64,000 nucleotides of DNA from Trogon surrucura (Eukaryota > Chordata > Aves > Trogoniformes > Trogonidae), in NCBI GenBank assembly GCA_020746105.1, contig CM036636.1, positions 3,906,001 through 3,970,000 of the forward strand, read 5' to 3'. The position numbers were made by a program, and so were the translations under genes. The notes under the pieces are model-generated. The model did not search any database, had not been told where the DNA came from, and worked only from the letters and a program-made list of their open reading frames with translations. Below are positions 36,587 to 48,460 of this stretch, piece after piece. Each line of letters begins with the position of its first letter. Position 1 is the stretch's first letter.

Positions 36587-36628
36587 TGGGAAGGGGAAGA
36601 GTGAAGAGGAGGAAGGAAGGGAAGAAGT
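36587..36628. repeat. GA-rich purine tract beside a CpG-dense patch
   Basis: A near-pure purine run on the plus strand (gggaaggggaagagtgaaga, then ggaggaaggaagggaagaag). It lies about 20 bp left of the CpG-dense patch that starts near 36649. Confidence 0.75.
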
Positions 36629-36648
36629 TCAAGACAAGAATCTGAAAG

Positions 36649-36780
36649 CGGTATGCTCCCCGCCCAGCCCGGCTCACGGCGGATAAAAATACCGGGCTCG
36701 CCGTCGCCAGCAGCGCCAGGGGACCCGCCACGGGGGCGAAGGCAGACGCGCACGACGCCTTGCTGCGTGTCCCACCTCGA
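36649..36780. promoter_or_regulatory. CpG-dense patch in intron 2
   Basis: By hand count there are about 19 CpG in 132 bp, with a moderately CpG-rich shoulder from about 36360. A gataaaaat stretch lies inside it at about 36682-36691 and a purine tract just to the left. No exon is recognisable on either side. It could be a small unmethylated island or an unannotated promoter; only the base composition is directly seen. Confidence 0.4.
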
Positions 36781-39689
36781 GCCACCAGCTAACACTGCTC
36801 CGATCCCCCTCACCCCATCCCCAAAACCTCCCTTCTGCGATTTTTCTCCATCTCCTCACCACTTCGGTATCCCCCTTCCAGTTCTAGCCCCCCCTGACCA
36901 CACCGGCCGTCTTTCCAGCACGCGCTCTTCCTTCTTCCCCTTCATCCATCCTTTTTTGCTCAGCACATGGGAGGTTGGGAATTTTCTAAGGCTGCAGATT
37001 TCCCTCCCACGCGTTCGATGCCATCTGCAAAGAGCAATCCCCTCCCAAACGCTTCCCATGGCTGCGTTTCCCTCAGTAGCAACTTTGATTGCTCTGGGGA
37101 TGACACAAGAAAGTTAGTTTGCTGCTCGGTTCGGATGAACTACGAGTATTTATTCAGCCTTGCTTTATCAGAGATGCAAATCAAGCACTCCAGTTACATA
37201 TTTTAACACAGTGGGGGGAAAAAAAATCTGCTAGATAGAAAGCTATAAAGTGTCTAATGTATTCACAGGAGCTAAGGTAGAAAACAGAGAGAGATTAGTG
37301 AAAAATTATTAACATAACAGGTGTCATTGTCACAAAAGTGACACTTTGAAGACAAATCCCCCCAAAATGAATTCCCTAAATACAAAAGCATATCGTTAAC
37401 TACATTTAGTCCCTGTTTCATATCATCTCTGCAAAGGAGGAGGAGAGCAGAGAAGAGGGGGAGGGCGAATGAAAGAGGCTGCTTCTCCCAGCCTGCAAAA
37501 AGTTGGTTAATGGCACTTGATGGAAATGAAACCTGAACCCAAGAAATGTCCCCACCCTGCGAAAGAGCCGATGCCACCAACAGCATCAGGAGGAAAGGAC
37601 TGGGAGCCTTGCTCCTAGCTTCACCCACCAGCAACCCCCTCCTGCACTGGTTCAGGTGCAGGCACGTGACGTCATTACTGTCCCCGAGGTGCTCTGCACA
37701 GCGCAGGGCAGGGAAAGGTTGTGAAGGTGAGGTTCAGCTTCCAGCAGAGCCGAGCTCCAGTCCGCAAATCAACAGAGCCTGCAAGCACTCGGACCCACTA
37801 CCTTGGGCCACTAGACCCAGCAAAGGTCCCACCAGCCCCTTTGGCCACCCCGAAGCAGCTCAAGAAGCTTCAGCAGAGCAGGGAGGGCTGCTGGTGGGAC
37901 ACTGCTCCGGGCGAGGTGCTAACATCTTGGTCTGTCATCGGCACAGAGCCTGCGGCTCCCCTCCACCTCCCGGGGATGCTGGGTCCATCCACACGCTGGG
38001 GTGGGTGTCTCCTCTCCCTCTCCTCACACGCAAGGGGTGGGGGACAGACTGAACTCAGCTCCTGGGGTTTTAGAGCTTTTCATTTTGGTTTTGTTTTTTA
38101 AGAAAAACAGCTCATTGGAGATCAGTTTAGCTTCTTAATACCTTTCAGATAAGGAAATCTGCAGCGGCAGCAATTCTCTTCCTACCTTAATTAATTCCTA
38201 AACATATCATGGGCTGGAAGTGCATGTTTTAAGAATCTCGTTGACCTCCTGGTGCAGAAATGATGACACAGATGTTGCGCCTCCTTCATTACCTCATTAT
38301 TCATGTTACACCATTTTTTTTTCCCCCCCAATTGAGCTGGTTGACATCAGCAAGGCCTGCTATAAGGAGCCAGAGTAAGGTTCAAGCAATGTTTTGCACA
38401 CACTGGAGCACCCAGTTCCACAAGAGCAGAGTGATCAGTGGTCCCACAGGACATGCCACCACACATGCTTGCAAGCACAGGGTTGGGAGAGAAGTGAATC
38501 CGTTGGGAGGTTTTGCACTAAGGACGGCAAAATCCTGCTGGGGAGGAAGACAAGGCACCACTCAAATGATGGCCAAGCAGAGGGGAACACTGAAGGAGCC
38601 CACAGGTGGATGTGTCTGAAGTCTGCGAGACCTGGAGGAAGTCCTCAAGAGAACTGTTTGCTGGAGAAGATGGGAATCACCATGACAGGCAATGGCAAAA
38701 AAATTAGAAAATAAATAAAAAAAAAGAAGGAAATGAAGGCATTTGTGATGGCCCTTGCAGAGCGACAGCAGTTTTGCAACGGAGACAACAGCAGCTCCTA
38801 AAACGTCACTTGCCTTTGGGTACTCCTGCAGGGCTTAAGAAACTCAAGAGGTGCCCCAGCTCGATGTGGCCCAGAGAAAGAGGGACCCACCTGTGCATCA
38901 GGGCACAGGACCCCTCCCCGCTCCGGGTCAGAGCAGGACACTCAGAGTGAAGCATTTAAGGACACACTTTATACCCAGCTCAGAGGCTGACGCGGTACAG
39001 CACCAACGGCTGATCGTTAGGGAAACGTCAGGATGCAGGAGAACAAGAAGAAAAAAGGAAACTCGTATAAATAAGAGCTAAAAAAAAATCCACCGGGAGA
39101 CCTAGAAACCAGCAGCTAACTTGACTACTGCCGGTAACAGCCAGCAGAAAGTAGGCATTAAAAATAAAAAATAATTATATAAAAAAAGGCAGCCTGATGA
39201 GGTCTGGTCACCTTCTATTCCAGATGCTGAAACGCTCCCTTGCAGGGCAACAGTACGAGATGAAACAAGGTTTTTGCTTGTTACAGCTCTCAGAAAAAGC
39301 TCACCTTATTTCTGCTGGGGACCGAGTCGAGGCAGCGCGTGGCACTTGACGCTCCCGCTCACGACACGGGCACGTGCCCAGCTCCGATCTCTCGCAGCTG
39401 AGGCTTTTCCCGGCATCGCTCACACTGATTTCAGGAAGAAAAACCCAGCCCCTCGCCAGCAGGATGGGACGGGGCTTTGCATCCCCTTCCCAAATCTGCA
39501 TCCCGGGTACCGGCAGGGCAATGGACCTTCGGGTGGTCTCTGCAAGATGCGTCAAGGCAGAGATGACCCATCCCACCTCCCCAGAGCCTGACAAATGAAC
39601 CCCCATCCCCACAAACGCTGCTGGACGTGGCCCCGGGACCAAATTTACCACGACGCAGAGCAATAATCAAGCAGGGACACAAGATTGCG

Positions 39690-40240
39690 GGGAACGACAT
39701 AAAAATAAATCTCTCTTGTGTTTTGTTAAATTCAGCAATTTACAAAGCTGGAATAATTAGTGGTTTAAAATGTTTTGACACAAGAAGCCCCAATAATCAT
39801 GATAAATCATATCAGGCATATGCCCAGATCCTTGAAGTGACAGATGACAAACAGAGCAGTGACAAGACGCTCCATCACGCGGGGAATCATTGAGTTAATG
39901 GAAGAATTATTGCTTCCGAAACCCACTCCAGTCCTATTGCAGGGAACATTCCAATTTATCAAAGCCAAATGAACATTAATTGCTGCAGCCTGGTAAGTTT
40001 TCGAGCTGCTGTGACCTTCATTGAATTTTAATCCAAAACAGATAAGATTTACTTCCACACAAGAGGAAACAACACAATTAAACCCAAATGACAGCTAAGA
40101 TTATGGGGAAAAAACACAACAGGCGTAATGACAAAAATATTGATTTCTACTTGACATTGTGCAAAAAAAAAAAAAAAAGGTAAATAAATAAAATCTAGCA
40201 TTTGCATATTTGTTTTTTTTCCCCCTTTCTCTCTTCTCAT
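39690..40240. other. Long AT-rich candidate conserved regulatory block
   Basis: This is the longest such block in the window. It contains ggaataattagtgg, ccaataatcatgataaatc, a TGACAGATGACA MEIS-type cluster near 39838, gagttaatggaagaattatt, a TEAD-like acattcc near 39946, gaacattaattgc, an A-run, and an octamer-like atttgcata near 40199. Sequence complexity is high apart from the A-run and no repeat is recognised. A further gtaattaatg lies at about 40322. Confidence 0.38.
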
Positions 40241-40577
40241 TTGGGAGACAAATTTCAGATGCTCAAGCCAAGAGGAAAGGGGTGGCAGACAGTAATGGAG
40301 ACTGAATTCCCTTAACTGCTGTAATTAATGTTATGTCTCATCGGGGAGAGATTAAGAAAAAACAGTGAGGAAAGGAAAAAAAAAATAAAAACCAAGTGTT
40401 ATTTTGCTGTCAAAGACGCCCTTGAGATTGGGAAGGGAGGTGTGAAGAGGGTCACAGTCACCCAGGGCTTTTTCAAGGGCAGATGGTGGCCCCAGGGCCA
40501 CGGGGTCAGGGACACCGCCAGCCCCTCTCCTGCCGCACTGGAAGCAAACCCCAGAGCAGAAAGCCACGCACCTACAG

Positions 40578-40675
40578 CTGGAAGCACTGGATGGAGGAGC
40601 AAAGCCAGGATTTACACCCCCCTCCGGCTGAAAGCACTGGGTGGAGGAGCAAATCCAAGATTTACACCCCCCTCC
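40578..40675. repeat. 49-bp tandem duplication, two units
   Basis: Two adjacent units, 40578-40626 and 40627-40675, share gctgRaagcactggRtgg, aggagcaaa and gatttacaccccc, differing at about four bases plus one C in the C-run. It is a local duplication in intron 2, with no similar unit on either side. The low divergence suggests a fairly recent event. Confidence 0.9.
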
Positions 40676-41528
40676 AGAGCCCTCACGCAGCGCAGAGGGA
40701 GTCTCGGCTTTCGAGGCAGAGCAGGAGTGACCAGCCAAGGCACTAACATCTACACAAATCCAAAGCAGCGCTCCCGTTCGAGGGAGCTCGGCTCAGAGAC
40801 GTCTCCCCGTCCTACAAAGCTTTGCCAGAGCCCTCCCTAAACCGAGATTAGCGAGATCCCCCCAGGCAAACCTTCCCCGGCTTTCTATAACTCAGTCGGA
40901 GGACCAGGAGACAGGTAAAAGTGAGTGTTACAGCCACTTAAGGGAGATGGAAGAAAGCACTTTCCCACGTCTCCTCTTGTCCCCCGCGGCGAGATGCTGA
41001 TGATGAACGGGGCACGCGGAGCCCGAACGCCAAGGCAGCGCTGGGGTGGGCTCCAACTCCTCCTGCGGAGCAGGAACGGCGCTTTAGGCTATGGAGAGCA
41101 CGCAGAGCACATCAGGCTTTATGGTGGGAAGCAGAAGGAAAAGTACTTCAGATGTCAAAAAGGAGGACGGAGGGACGCCCAGCTGCATCTCGAGGCAGGA
41201 GAACAGATACGGAGACGGCGGGTGCAAGGGAGAGCAGGACGGGGGAACCACTGAGCCCCCTGGCCACGGAACTCCACTGATGGGGGGTCTCTGGGATGTG
41301 GTTTAGCTGGGGTCAGGAAGGAAGGTAAAGGCGTGGGAAAAGCAGCTTGAGCAAAGCACGGGGACTTGGGTAAAATATTTCCCCCAAGAAATAAAGACTT
41401 TCGTCCCATTTTTGTCCAGCTTCATAACTCCATGTTGTCTTGAGACGGGGTAAAATCCGACACAACACAGATTTATCTTCTGCTAGAAACTTGGCTCAGG
41501 TTCATTTGAAAAGTTAATGAATTTTCTT

Positions 41529-41548
41529 AAAAAAAAAAAAAAAAAAAA
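41529..41548. repeat. A-run (20 A)
   Basis: A homopolymer of 20 A on the plus strand in intron 2. No retrocopy is seen beside it. Confidence 0.8.
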
Positions 41549-42843
41549 TACTGGGCAGAATTTCAAGTCTGTGCTGCAATCCTGACCCAGGGAGAAACAC
41601 ACCGTGCTTCTGCCTCCCCGGGGACCTGCATACAACCCAGACCCTACCCCAGAGCCACATCCCTGCTTGGCACCTCAGCTCCTGCTGCCAGGAGTATCAG
41701 GATTTATAAAGCAAGTGGAATTCTGGCTCATTCTATGCAAAAGGAACATTCGTTTCTCTCCTGTCTCCCCCTCTTCCTTTTGCAGAAGGGCAGGAGAGGC
41801 TCAGGGCACAAGTAAACTCTCACAACAAAGCCACGGATGCTAGCACGCTATCGGCTTCAGCGAGATGTGGCAAAACATCCCTCTTCACCGGCTAACCTGG
41901 GATTAGAGTGCAAAAACATTTCTTCTGTGATATGCACGGCGATGCCTTCAGCTCCAGCCCACCAGCGTCGCTGCTCCTGCGCTGAGGTACAGCAGACGAA
42001 GGCTCTGAGTAGGAATTTCTCAAAGAAACTCGTTTCTTCCCCCAAAGCATCAATCAATTACAAACATTGTGGGGTTTTTTTTAAAGAAAGATCAGCTTCA
42101 GCAAGGTCTGAACCTCTCCCTACTAAACAAAACCTGAATTTCAAGCAATTGCAGCAATCACCAAGCTCCAGAGCCAGTGTGTCCCCACAGCCATGGGCCA
42201 CTTCTCCTCGGCTCAGGTTTGCTCACACTAGTGAAGGAATTCCACGTTCAACCCAGGGACCGATTTTTTCATGTCCCAGACTTGGGTTTTTCCATCTTCA
42301 GTCCTTTTCGTTTCCTAAGTACATCAGTTTTACCCTTCCCCTCCTCCCAATACTTCATCACACTGACATTTTTAGTAGGACACAAAAACACTCCCTGTCC
42401 AACCCAGTAAGCTGCAATCCCCAATTGCTTTCCCTTCTGCCATCCTGCATCTTACCCTGCCCAACAACCTTAATGCAGCATCTCTCTCTGTGCTCACATG
42501 CACTCAGTGCCTGGTCTAAAGTCTCACTGACAAGGGAACTCAAAAAAAACCAGATTTAAGTTATTAAAGCCAAATAGCCTCTCGTTCAAATGGAAAAATA
42601 AAGGCTTTGTGCAGCATTGTCTCTGCTGCTCCTTCCAAAACAGAAGCCGTGGAGATAACACACGTGTTCCAAGATTCACCTTTTGCAAAGGGCTGCTGCA
42701 GTGCGATCCCCAAAATCATATGAGATTTTCTTTGGGTAAACAGATGACATGCATGTACACAGGATCTACAAGCCTAACATCCTGCTTTCTTTTATTGACA
42801 GGATAGTTGATCCCAGTGGGAGCTAAGGGACCATATATCTAGT

Positions 42844-42905
42844 ACCATTTTACAGATGGAACTCTAAAGCACCGAGGGATGAGGGATACAGATAAGTAGG
42901 CAACC
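42844..42905 (+). repeat. Possible MIR-like fragment
   Basis: The sequence accattttacagatggaact followed by ctaaagcaccgaggga resembles the MIR motif CCATTTTACAGATGAGGAAACTGAGGCAC with a deletion. The similarity is short and there is no clear tail. Confidence 0.35.
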
Positions 42906-43489
42906 ATCTCGTAAGATACTGAAATAAGCATTTTAAAAGGCCACAGAGCACATACAAGATCTGTTAATAAAAGGTCACATAAGCACCTGGGATGGAGATA
43001 TGCAAAGCATCTGGATCATCTTTTTACTTTTAGGTCAGGCTCGTCTTTTTCAAGAGCAGAATAATGCTACAGCCCCTAGTCAGTTGCCAGGTAAAATTCA
43101 GGTTCAGAAAGCTTCAGGAAGAAACAACCAAAAACTTGCCTTTGCACATGCCCAAACCCAAGACCAAGGAGAAACACTCCACTAACACACCTCACCAGTT
43201 ACCAGTAGGGGCAGGAGGAACCAGGAGGAGCAGCTTGTCACCCTCCCAACAGCTCCTTCCCTGCAGTCTCTCGTTGTATTTTCATTTCCTTAAGAGACCA
43301 ACCACTCTTTTTTTTTTTATTTCCCCCCGGTCCAGTCAAACACATCCGCCCCTCTCTGGACGCCAACCAAGAAGGGATGTGGACATTTGCAAAACAGACT
43401 CACCACTCTGCTCTGTATCACCACCCTCCCACCATCCCTTCCCAGAGGGTCTTCCGTCCCCTGCAACGCCACCAACAGCTTTCACTCAC

Positions 43490-43677
43490 CATGACCGAGA
43501 TGTGCAGAATGTGCATCTGCTCCTCCACTATCTCTGAAGGCTCCTGGAGGCTGGGGGGGGTGGCCCGGGAGAGCTGCTCGGCGCTGCTCATGGAGACGTG
43601 GAAGTAGAGGGTGCCGTTCTCCAGCCACTGCTGCTTCCAGTGCACCAGCGAAATGTCAGCCACGGTCCCCGACATCT
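43490..43677 (-). CDS. ASTN2: ASTN2 coding exon 2 (extracellular segment before first membrane helix)
   Basis: This 188-nt internal exon encodes 62 full codons, from MSGTVADISLVHW to HILHISVM, preceded by the last two bases (AG) of a split codon, probably Glu. It is the end of the N-terminal extracellular region of astrotactin-2, just before the first transmembrane helix. Visible features are the conserved VHWKQQWLENGTLYFHVSM core with an N-glycosylation sequon (Asn in NGT, about residue 20), then a variable Ser/Thr/Pro-containing linker, then the acidic, strongly conserved EPSEIVEEQMHILHISVM. The acceptor reads tttgtccctgcag|AG and the donor ATG|gtgagt, a strong consensus. Entry phase is 1 and exit phase 0, so the exon joins exon 3 as VM|GG with no shift. 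The open frame continues at both ends into intron, so the ATG inside it is not a start codon. Compared with human ASTN2 as I remember it, most changes are in the linker, as expected of an orthologue. Confidence 0.93.
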
Positions 43678-45091
43678 CTGCAGGGACAAAACACGCGGAT
43701 CAGTTTTCTCCATAATGCTAGAAGGCAGAATACTCGGCAGTCCTGGAAATCGGGGCTTTTGACTCTTACTCCCAGTACTGCTTCTGATCTACAGGATGAG
43801 CTTGAGCATTGGGTTTGGCCGCTGTCTGCTATTCCCCTCACATATGAACAGCAACAATTGTCCTCCTCAATGGAAATCAAGGGGCTAAAAAGTGCTTCAA
43901 GATTTCTATACTAGAAAGGCATCAACAGTCAATAACTTGCTGCACAAGGTTCCTTTAGCCTCCTATAGCTCTCGCAGCAAAAAAAGGCTGGAAGAAGCTC
44001 CTAGAGACATGCAGCCAAGCCCAAGGAAGGCACAGGGAAGAGCCTTGGTGCCAAGCAAGGCAGCAGCAGGCATCAGTACATACTCTGCTGGCATTTACAA
44101 CAGAACCTTCTTCCAGGTTGTGAGGTAGCACCACAGCCGTGTTTAATGCAGACATGCCCAGTACAGACTAACGAGCACCAGCAAGAAGAGCTGACCACCA
44201 GGCTGGACAAATATCTATTGACCTTGGGGCTGCATGTCTGCCTGTCTTCTGCAGCCTTCTGTTAGCTTTCCATCTCACCTGATCCCAGTTTACAGCGTTA
44301 GCACCCTGGGAGTTGGGATACTGGAATCCCAGCATACACATCCACCACAGCACCTTCCCCTGACTCAGGACACCACTGTGGACTAATTAGGGGCTTGGAC
44401 AATCCAGACATCAAGTAAGCACGACCCAGCCCCAGATCTGCAGTGCATGCGGCAGAGCCAGAGCCAGCAGCTCCTGCCTTGGCCAGGAGTGCTGACAGCT
44501 CCACAGCTGCCCATCAAGTTTTCAACGGATCTCTGCAAAGAACCGATTTGGCAGTTTAGCAGCCAAATCAAAATGCAGAAGAAAAAAAAAGAGAAAAAAA
44601 GAAACTAGCTCAAAATGAGCCAAAATATTTCTCCTTCCACCATCTCTTTTTTCCCGTGTTTGTTTTTCCATTTGCAATATAAGCAATGGGAAGCAAGTCA
44701 GGTCCTCTTAGTCACCAGGCTTCAGCAATCACCCGCTTTGTGGGAGACTCAGATCCAATTCCCTCCTGGTTGGGAAGGGGAACCAGATATAAAGGACCAT
44801 GACCTGCATGGTGTGCCTGCTCCAGAGAGGCTGACAGCAGCAGTTCAGGTTCCCCTGGCACCGTGATGGGAACAGAGACACAGTTCTCCTCCACACCTTG
44901 GCTGCAGAGGGTCAGCAGAGAGGAGGTGACTTGTTCCCTTGCAGGACAAGTGGCTGTGGCATTCTGCATCTCATTTTCCTGAAACCAGCTGGGCAAAAGC
45001 CCATCCAGTTCCAGCTCCCAGTGGAGGCGAAGGAAGGAACAAGCCCAGCTGAGGCTGTCCTGAGGAGTTACCTACACTTCCCAGGACAAGA

Positions 45092-45270
45092 CCACAGAAT
45101 GCATTGGGCTGGAAGGAACATTTAAAGGTCATCTAGTCCAACGCCCCTGCAGTGAGCCAGGACCGCTTTAACCAGATCAGGTTGCTCAGAGTCCCATCAA
45201 ACCTGACCTTGAATGCCTCCAGGGATGGAGCCTCCACCACCTCTTCAAGACACCTGAGTGCTGGCTCATC
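45092..45270 (-). mobile_element. CR1 3' end fragment, minus orientation
   Basis: On the plus strand it reads ccacagaatgcattgggctg, then ggaaggaacatttaaaggtc, atctagtccaacgcccctgc and later acctgaccttgaatgcctcc, the complement of the CR1 ORF2 end and 3' UTR. The orientation is therefore minus, the same as ASTN2. It is diverged, with a single decayed tail unit and broken reading frame. The 5' boundary near 45270 is approximate. Confidence 0.88.
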
Positions 45271-48200
45271 TGCAGTCACACAGGCTACAAGACTTAGGCA
45301 TTTCCACTTCCACAGACCCATGTCTCAATCCAGCAAAAAAATTCCTGTCAATCCTTCAGGAATAATTTTTCTTGCCTTCCAAATCAATGCATTTTCCAGC
45401 AGCAAGTTCCTGGCATTCCATTGTGGATTAAGAAGAAGCCAACCACCCCCCTTGCTCCCAAAGACATCCCCATCGCACCTTGGTCTTGCAACATCTCCCC
45501 TCGCTGCACAGCCCAGCCGAGGGCATGGACAAGGTCACCCCATTACTGCCCAGTCCCTTGTTCAGCATCTCACTAATTAAACCACCAACATACCTGAGCC
45601 AGCTGCAGCGTCACCTGAATTGGCTGCACTGTCACCTGAATGTGATCAGAGGGCTGTGCTCATTATCTCTGCCTCCCGAGCACAGCGCTGGTCATTATCC
45701 CCAATCTCTCTGCACCTTTAAGCCCTCAAAGGAGAAAAACAATGGGATCCATTAGGAGCTCACGTTTTGGAGGCAACACACAAACTCTGTCACATCTCTG
45801 CCACTGCAAGGGGATCGCTCCTAATAATCCCTTCCCTCCTTTAATATAAATAGCCGTTTGCTGGAGCAAGTCAGTAGCAAGAGGTGATGCTTTGCGCTCC
45901 TTACGCTGTAAATCAAGCTGGCCCTGCGGCAAAACAGCAGCCCAAGCAAGACCTGTGAATCTAATGAAATGAGTCTTGTGTCCCTCGCCTCCAAAGAGGC
46001 TAATGCAGAAGGTTTCTTATAGAGATAAAAGGAAGAACAAAACAAGAGGAATATCAGCTGCTTAATCATAAGCATCTTCCTAGCAATGCTTCAAAGGTCT
46101 GTACTGAAAAGCATCTCTTTGGCTAATTAAAACTGCAACCAATGCAACTTTTTGGAGCAAAACCACTAACTCAGCTTTGGGATAGGTATCACAAGCTCTT
46201 CCTGAGGCAAACAAGCCACGGGACAGCACAGAGGCACCAAGAGACAGGACTCTGTTTATGCAAAGCCATCTTAATTCTGTTCAGAGGGACAGTCACCCGC
46301 AGGAGGGGATGATTTCCAGTATTACACACTCACCACACCCACCCACCCCCTGCAGCAGACCTTTCCAAAGGAGCTCAGGAAAGGGGTTAAAATAGCCCGG
46401 AGCACAGCACAGACTTGATGTGGGTGCACCAGGACCCCACTGCTATGGTCCCCAAAGGCTACATCACATTAGGGAAGCTGGCAAAAAACCTCCAGGGTCA
46501 ACCTTTCTCCAGTTTTTTTCCCTTGCGCACACATTTTTGCATGGGATGTTTAAAAGGATCACAGAGAACATTTCTGGGGAGTTCTGAGATATAGGCAATT
46601 TTTTGGATTTTAGCCTAGACTGAAGATAAGCCTGTTTCATTTTCAAAAGGTCTCTTCCAAAAGTAGAAACTTCAATTTAACATTCATTTCACAATTTTAA
46701 GCAAACCCAGCAGCGAGGCAATTTCTGACGAAAGCTGACTTGCCGAGCCTGGGTACCATTTACCGTATATTTATAAATACCTGTATGCTCTTCACCCTGC
46801 AGCCTGTGTTGGAGGAAACCTGGCCATTACGACTCCCAGTATTGCCAGAATATCATGAGCCTTCAATCAGATTTGCTGTTCACAAAAAGAGAAAAGCCTT
46901 TTCAAGCCCCCTTAGCAGCTGAACCTTTCAATATCCAAACACGGGGAAGTTTCTTGGCTTCATATACTTGACATAAATATTATAGTGCCTGTGTTTCACT
47001 GGACACACGTTTGTCACTCCACTATCTACACGGTAGTTATAGCAGCAATAGCCTGTCTATCAGAAAGGATGCAATAGTCCGCAGCAAGATTGCCTGTTAT
47101 CAGAGCTTTCGAATGCTTTTGGAGCAAATTAAGGGTATTCCTGCACAAAACCAGAATGAGATACAGTTAAGGTTTTAAATGGGCAGCAATGGAGAACCAC
47201 TTGTAGTCTATAGCTATTTAAAATCTCGGCATCTACCAGATGGAGAGTTCTCAAACAAGGTTCACACACAGCTCCAAGGGTAAAACACCGAGTACAACAG
47301 ACAAAGAGACCACAAAACACCTGCCACGCCATCTTCCTACCTGCTCACCACACCCCACAGGAACAGCAGAAGAGGGATGACAAGAGTCCTCCTGCCCAGC
47401 AGCAGCCAGCCAGACCTCTTCTCCCTGTCTGAAGCCCACAGGCAACCATGTCTCTCCATCCCGAGCAGAGCAGAGGACCTGAAGAGCCTGCTTCCCTCAC
47501 ACCCAGAGGCAGAGAGGTCATCTTCTCCACCCAGCCCCACCTGGCTGGCCCCCCCAACTCTTCACAGCTGCTCCTCGTCCCCCATCACACAGCTCAGCTG
47601 AGCCTGGGGCCAGCCCCACCACCCCTCCACACCACGGAACCACAGCCAAAATTTAAGAAGACACAGCACTTTCTCCTTTTACTGTCCTTCCTCAAGCCCT
47701 AGGTCCCATAAACCGATAAATTTTCAGGTTTTTCTTGGAAATCAAACACGCAATCCAAAGGAAGCCCTTCACAGAGCTCAGACCCCCAAACCTGGGCTCG
47801 TGCCAATCAGAGGGTGACCCGCCCAGGACAAGGTGAGGGGAGGCAGGGGACAGCAGCGACCACAGCAAGATCCCTTCTGCCCGATTGTTTAATTCCGTTT
47901 TTCCCTTTGCTGTTGCCACGATCCTTCCACGCAAACATTTCAATGAAGTCTTCAACTCGTATTACAATCAAACTTAAAAGCAGAAGGGTCTAAATGCATT
48001 TGGTTGGGAACCAAGACGATTCCCATAAAAGCAGATTATGCTGACATGATGAATATAAAATGAAACAGCAGATATTAAAGTTGGAGGATTGTTACTCCAT
48101 GCCTTCGGGCTCCTGGCCGCCCTACCCACCTCCTCCCTCCTCTCCACCCCCAAGCAGCCTGCTCTAGTGAAGGCAGAGAGTAGGCAGAGAGAGCCATTTC

Positions 48201-48329
48201 ACCTCTGCCTTCTCCAAGGCAGGCTGCCAGGCTTGAAATATTCCCTAGCTCCCTCCCCAGCCCCCTCCCCTACCCCGACCTTACGCAATGCTTCAACATC
48301 CATCAGTTATCCGAGAGGTTGCAGCCCTG

Positions 48330-48460
48330 CCTTATCTGTCACGGCGCTTTACAAAGCCCGGTTTGTATTTAATTGGCTTGCTCTTGCTAATCTGCCACGA
48401 TTATGGTATTTTTACTTAATTCTCAAAGGTCATTATTAAAATAAGCCATTTTGCTTACGG
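48330..48460. other. AT-rich candidate conserved regulatory block
   Basis: It contains gtatttaattggcttgctc, gctaatctgccacgattatg, tacttaattctcaaagg and cattattaaaataagcc in a compact unique stretch of intron 1. Regulatory function is inference. Confidence 0.28.

Larger units (their letters stand above)
14348..43489 (-). other. ASTN2: ASTN2 intron 2 (complete, about 29.1 kb)
   Basis: This is a complete phase-0 intron with a strong donor (gtgagt beside 43489) and a strong acceptor (tctctgcag ending at 14348). It contains the longest CR1 copy in the window (34684-35180), a short CR1 tail (25361-25415), a weak one near 24905-24990, two copies of a dispersed ancient repeat (20014-20101, 24018-24065), MIR-like fragments (19773-19838, 42844-42905), a 49-bp tandem duplication (40578-40675), GA-rich and homopolymer tracts, a CpG-dense patch (36649-36780), and enhancer-like AT-rich blocks near 16860-17110, 22740-22995, 25800-26050, 26865-27080, 30950-31110 and 39690-40240. 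In the rest I see no gene. Open frames up to 240 codons (41837-42559, plus strand) have low-complexity Ser/Pro-rich translations with no domain. Confidence 0.88.

Noticed and set aside
41837-42559. Longest open frame in the window (240 codons, plus strand)
   Set aside because: Ser/Pro/Leu-rich translation without any domain, signal peptide or family resemblance, in an intron and with no splice or promoter evidence. Chance frames of this length are expected in 64 kb of GC-moderate DNA.
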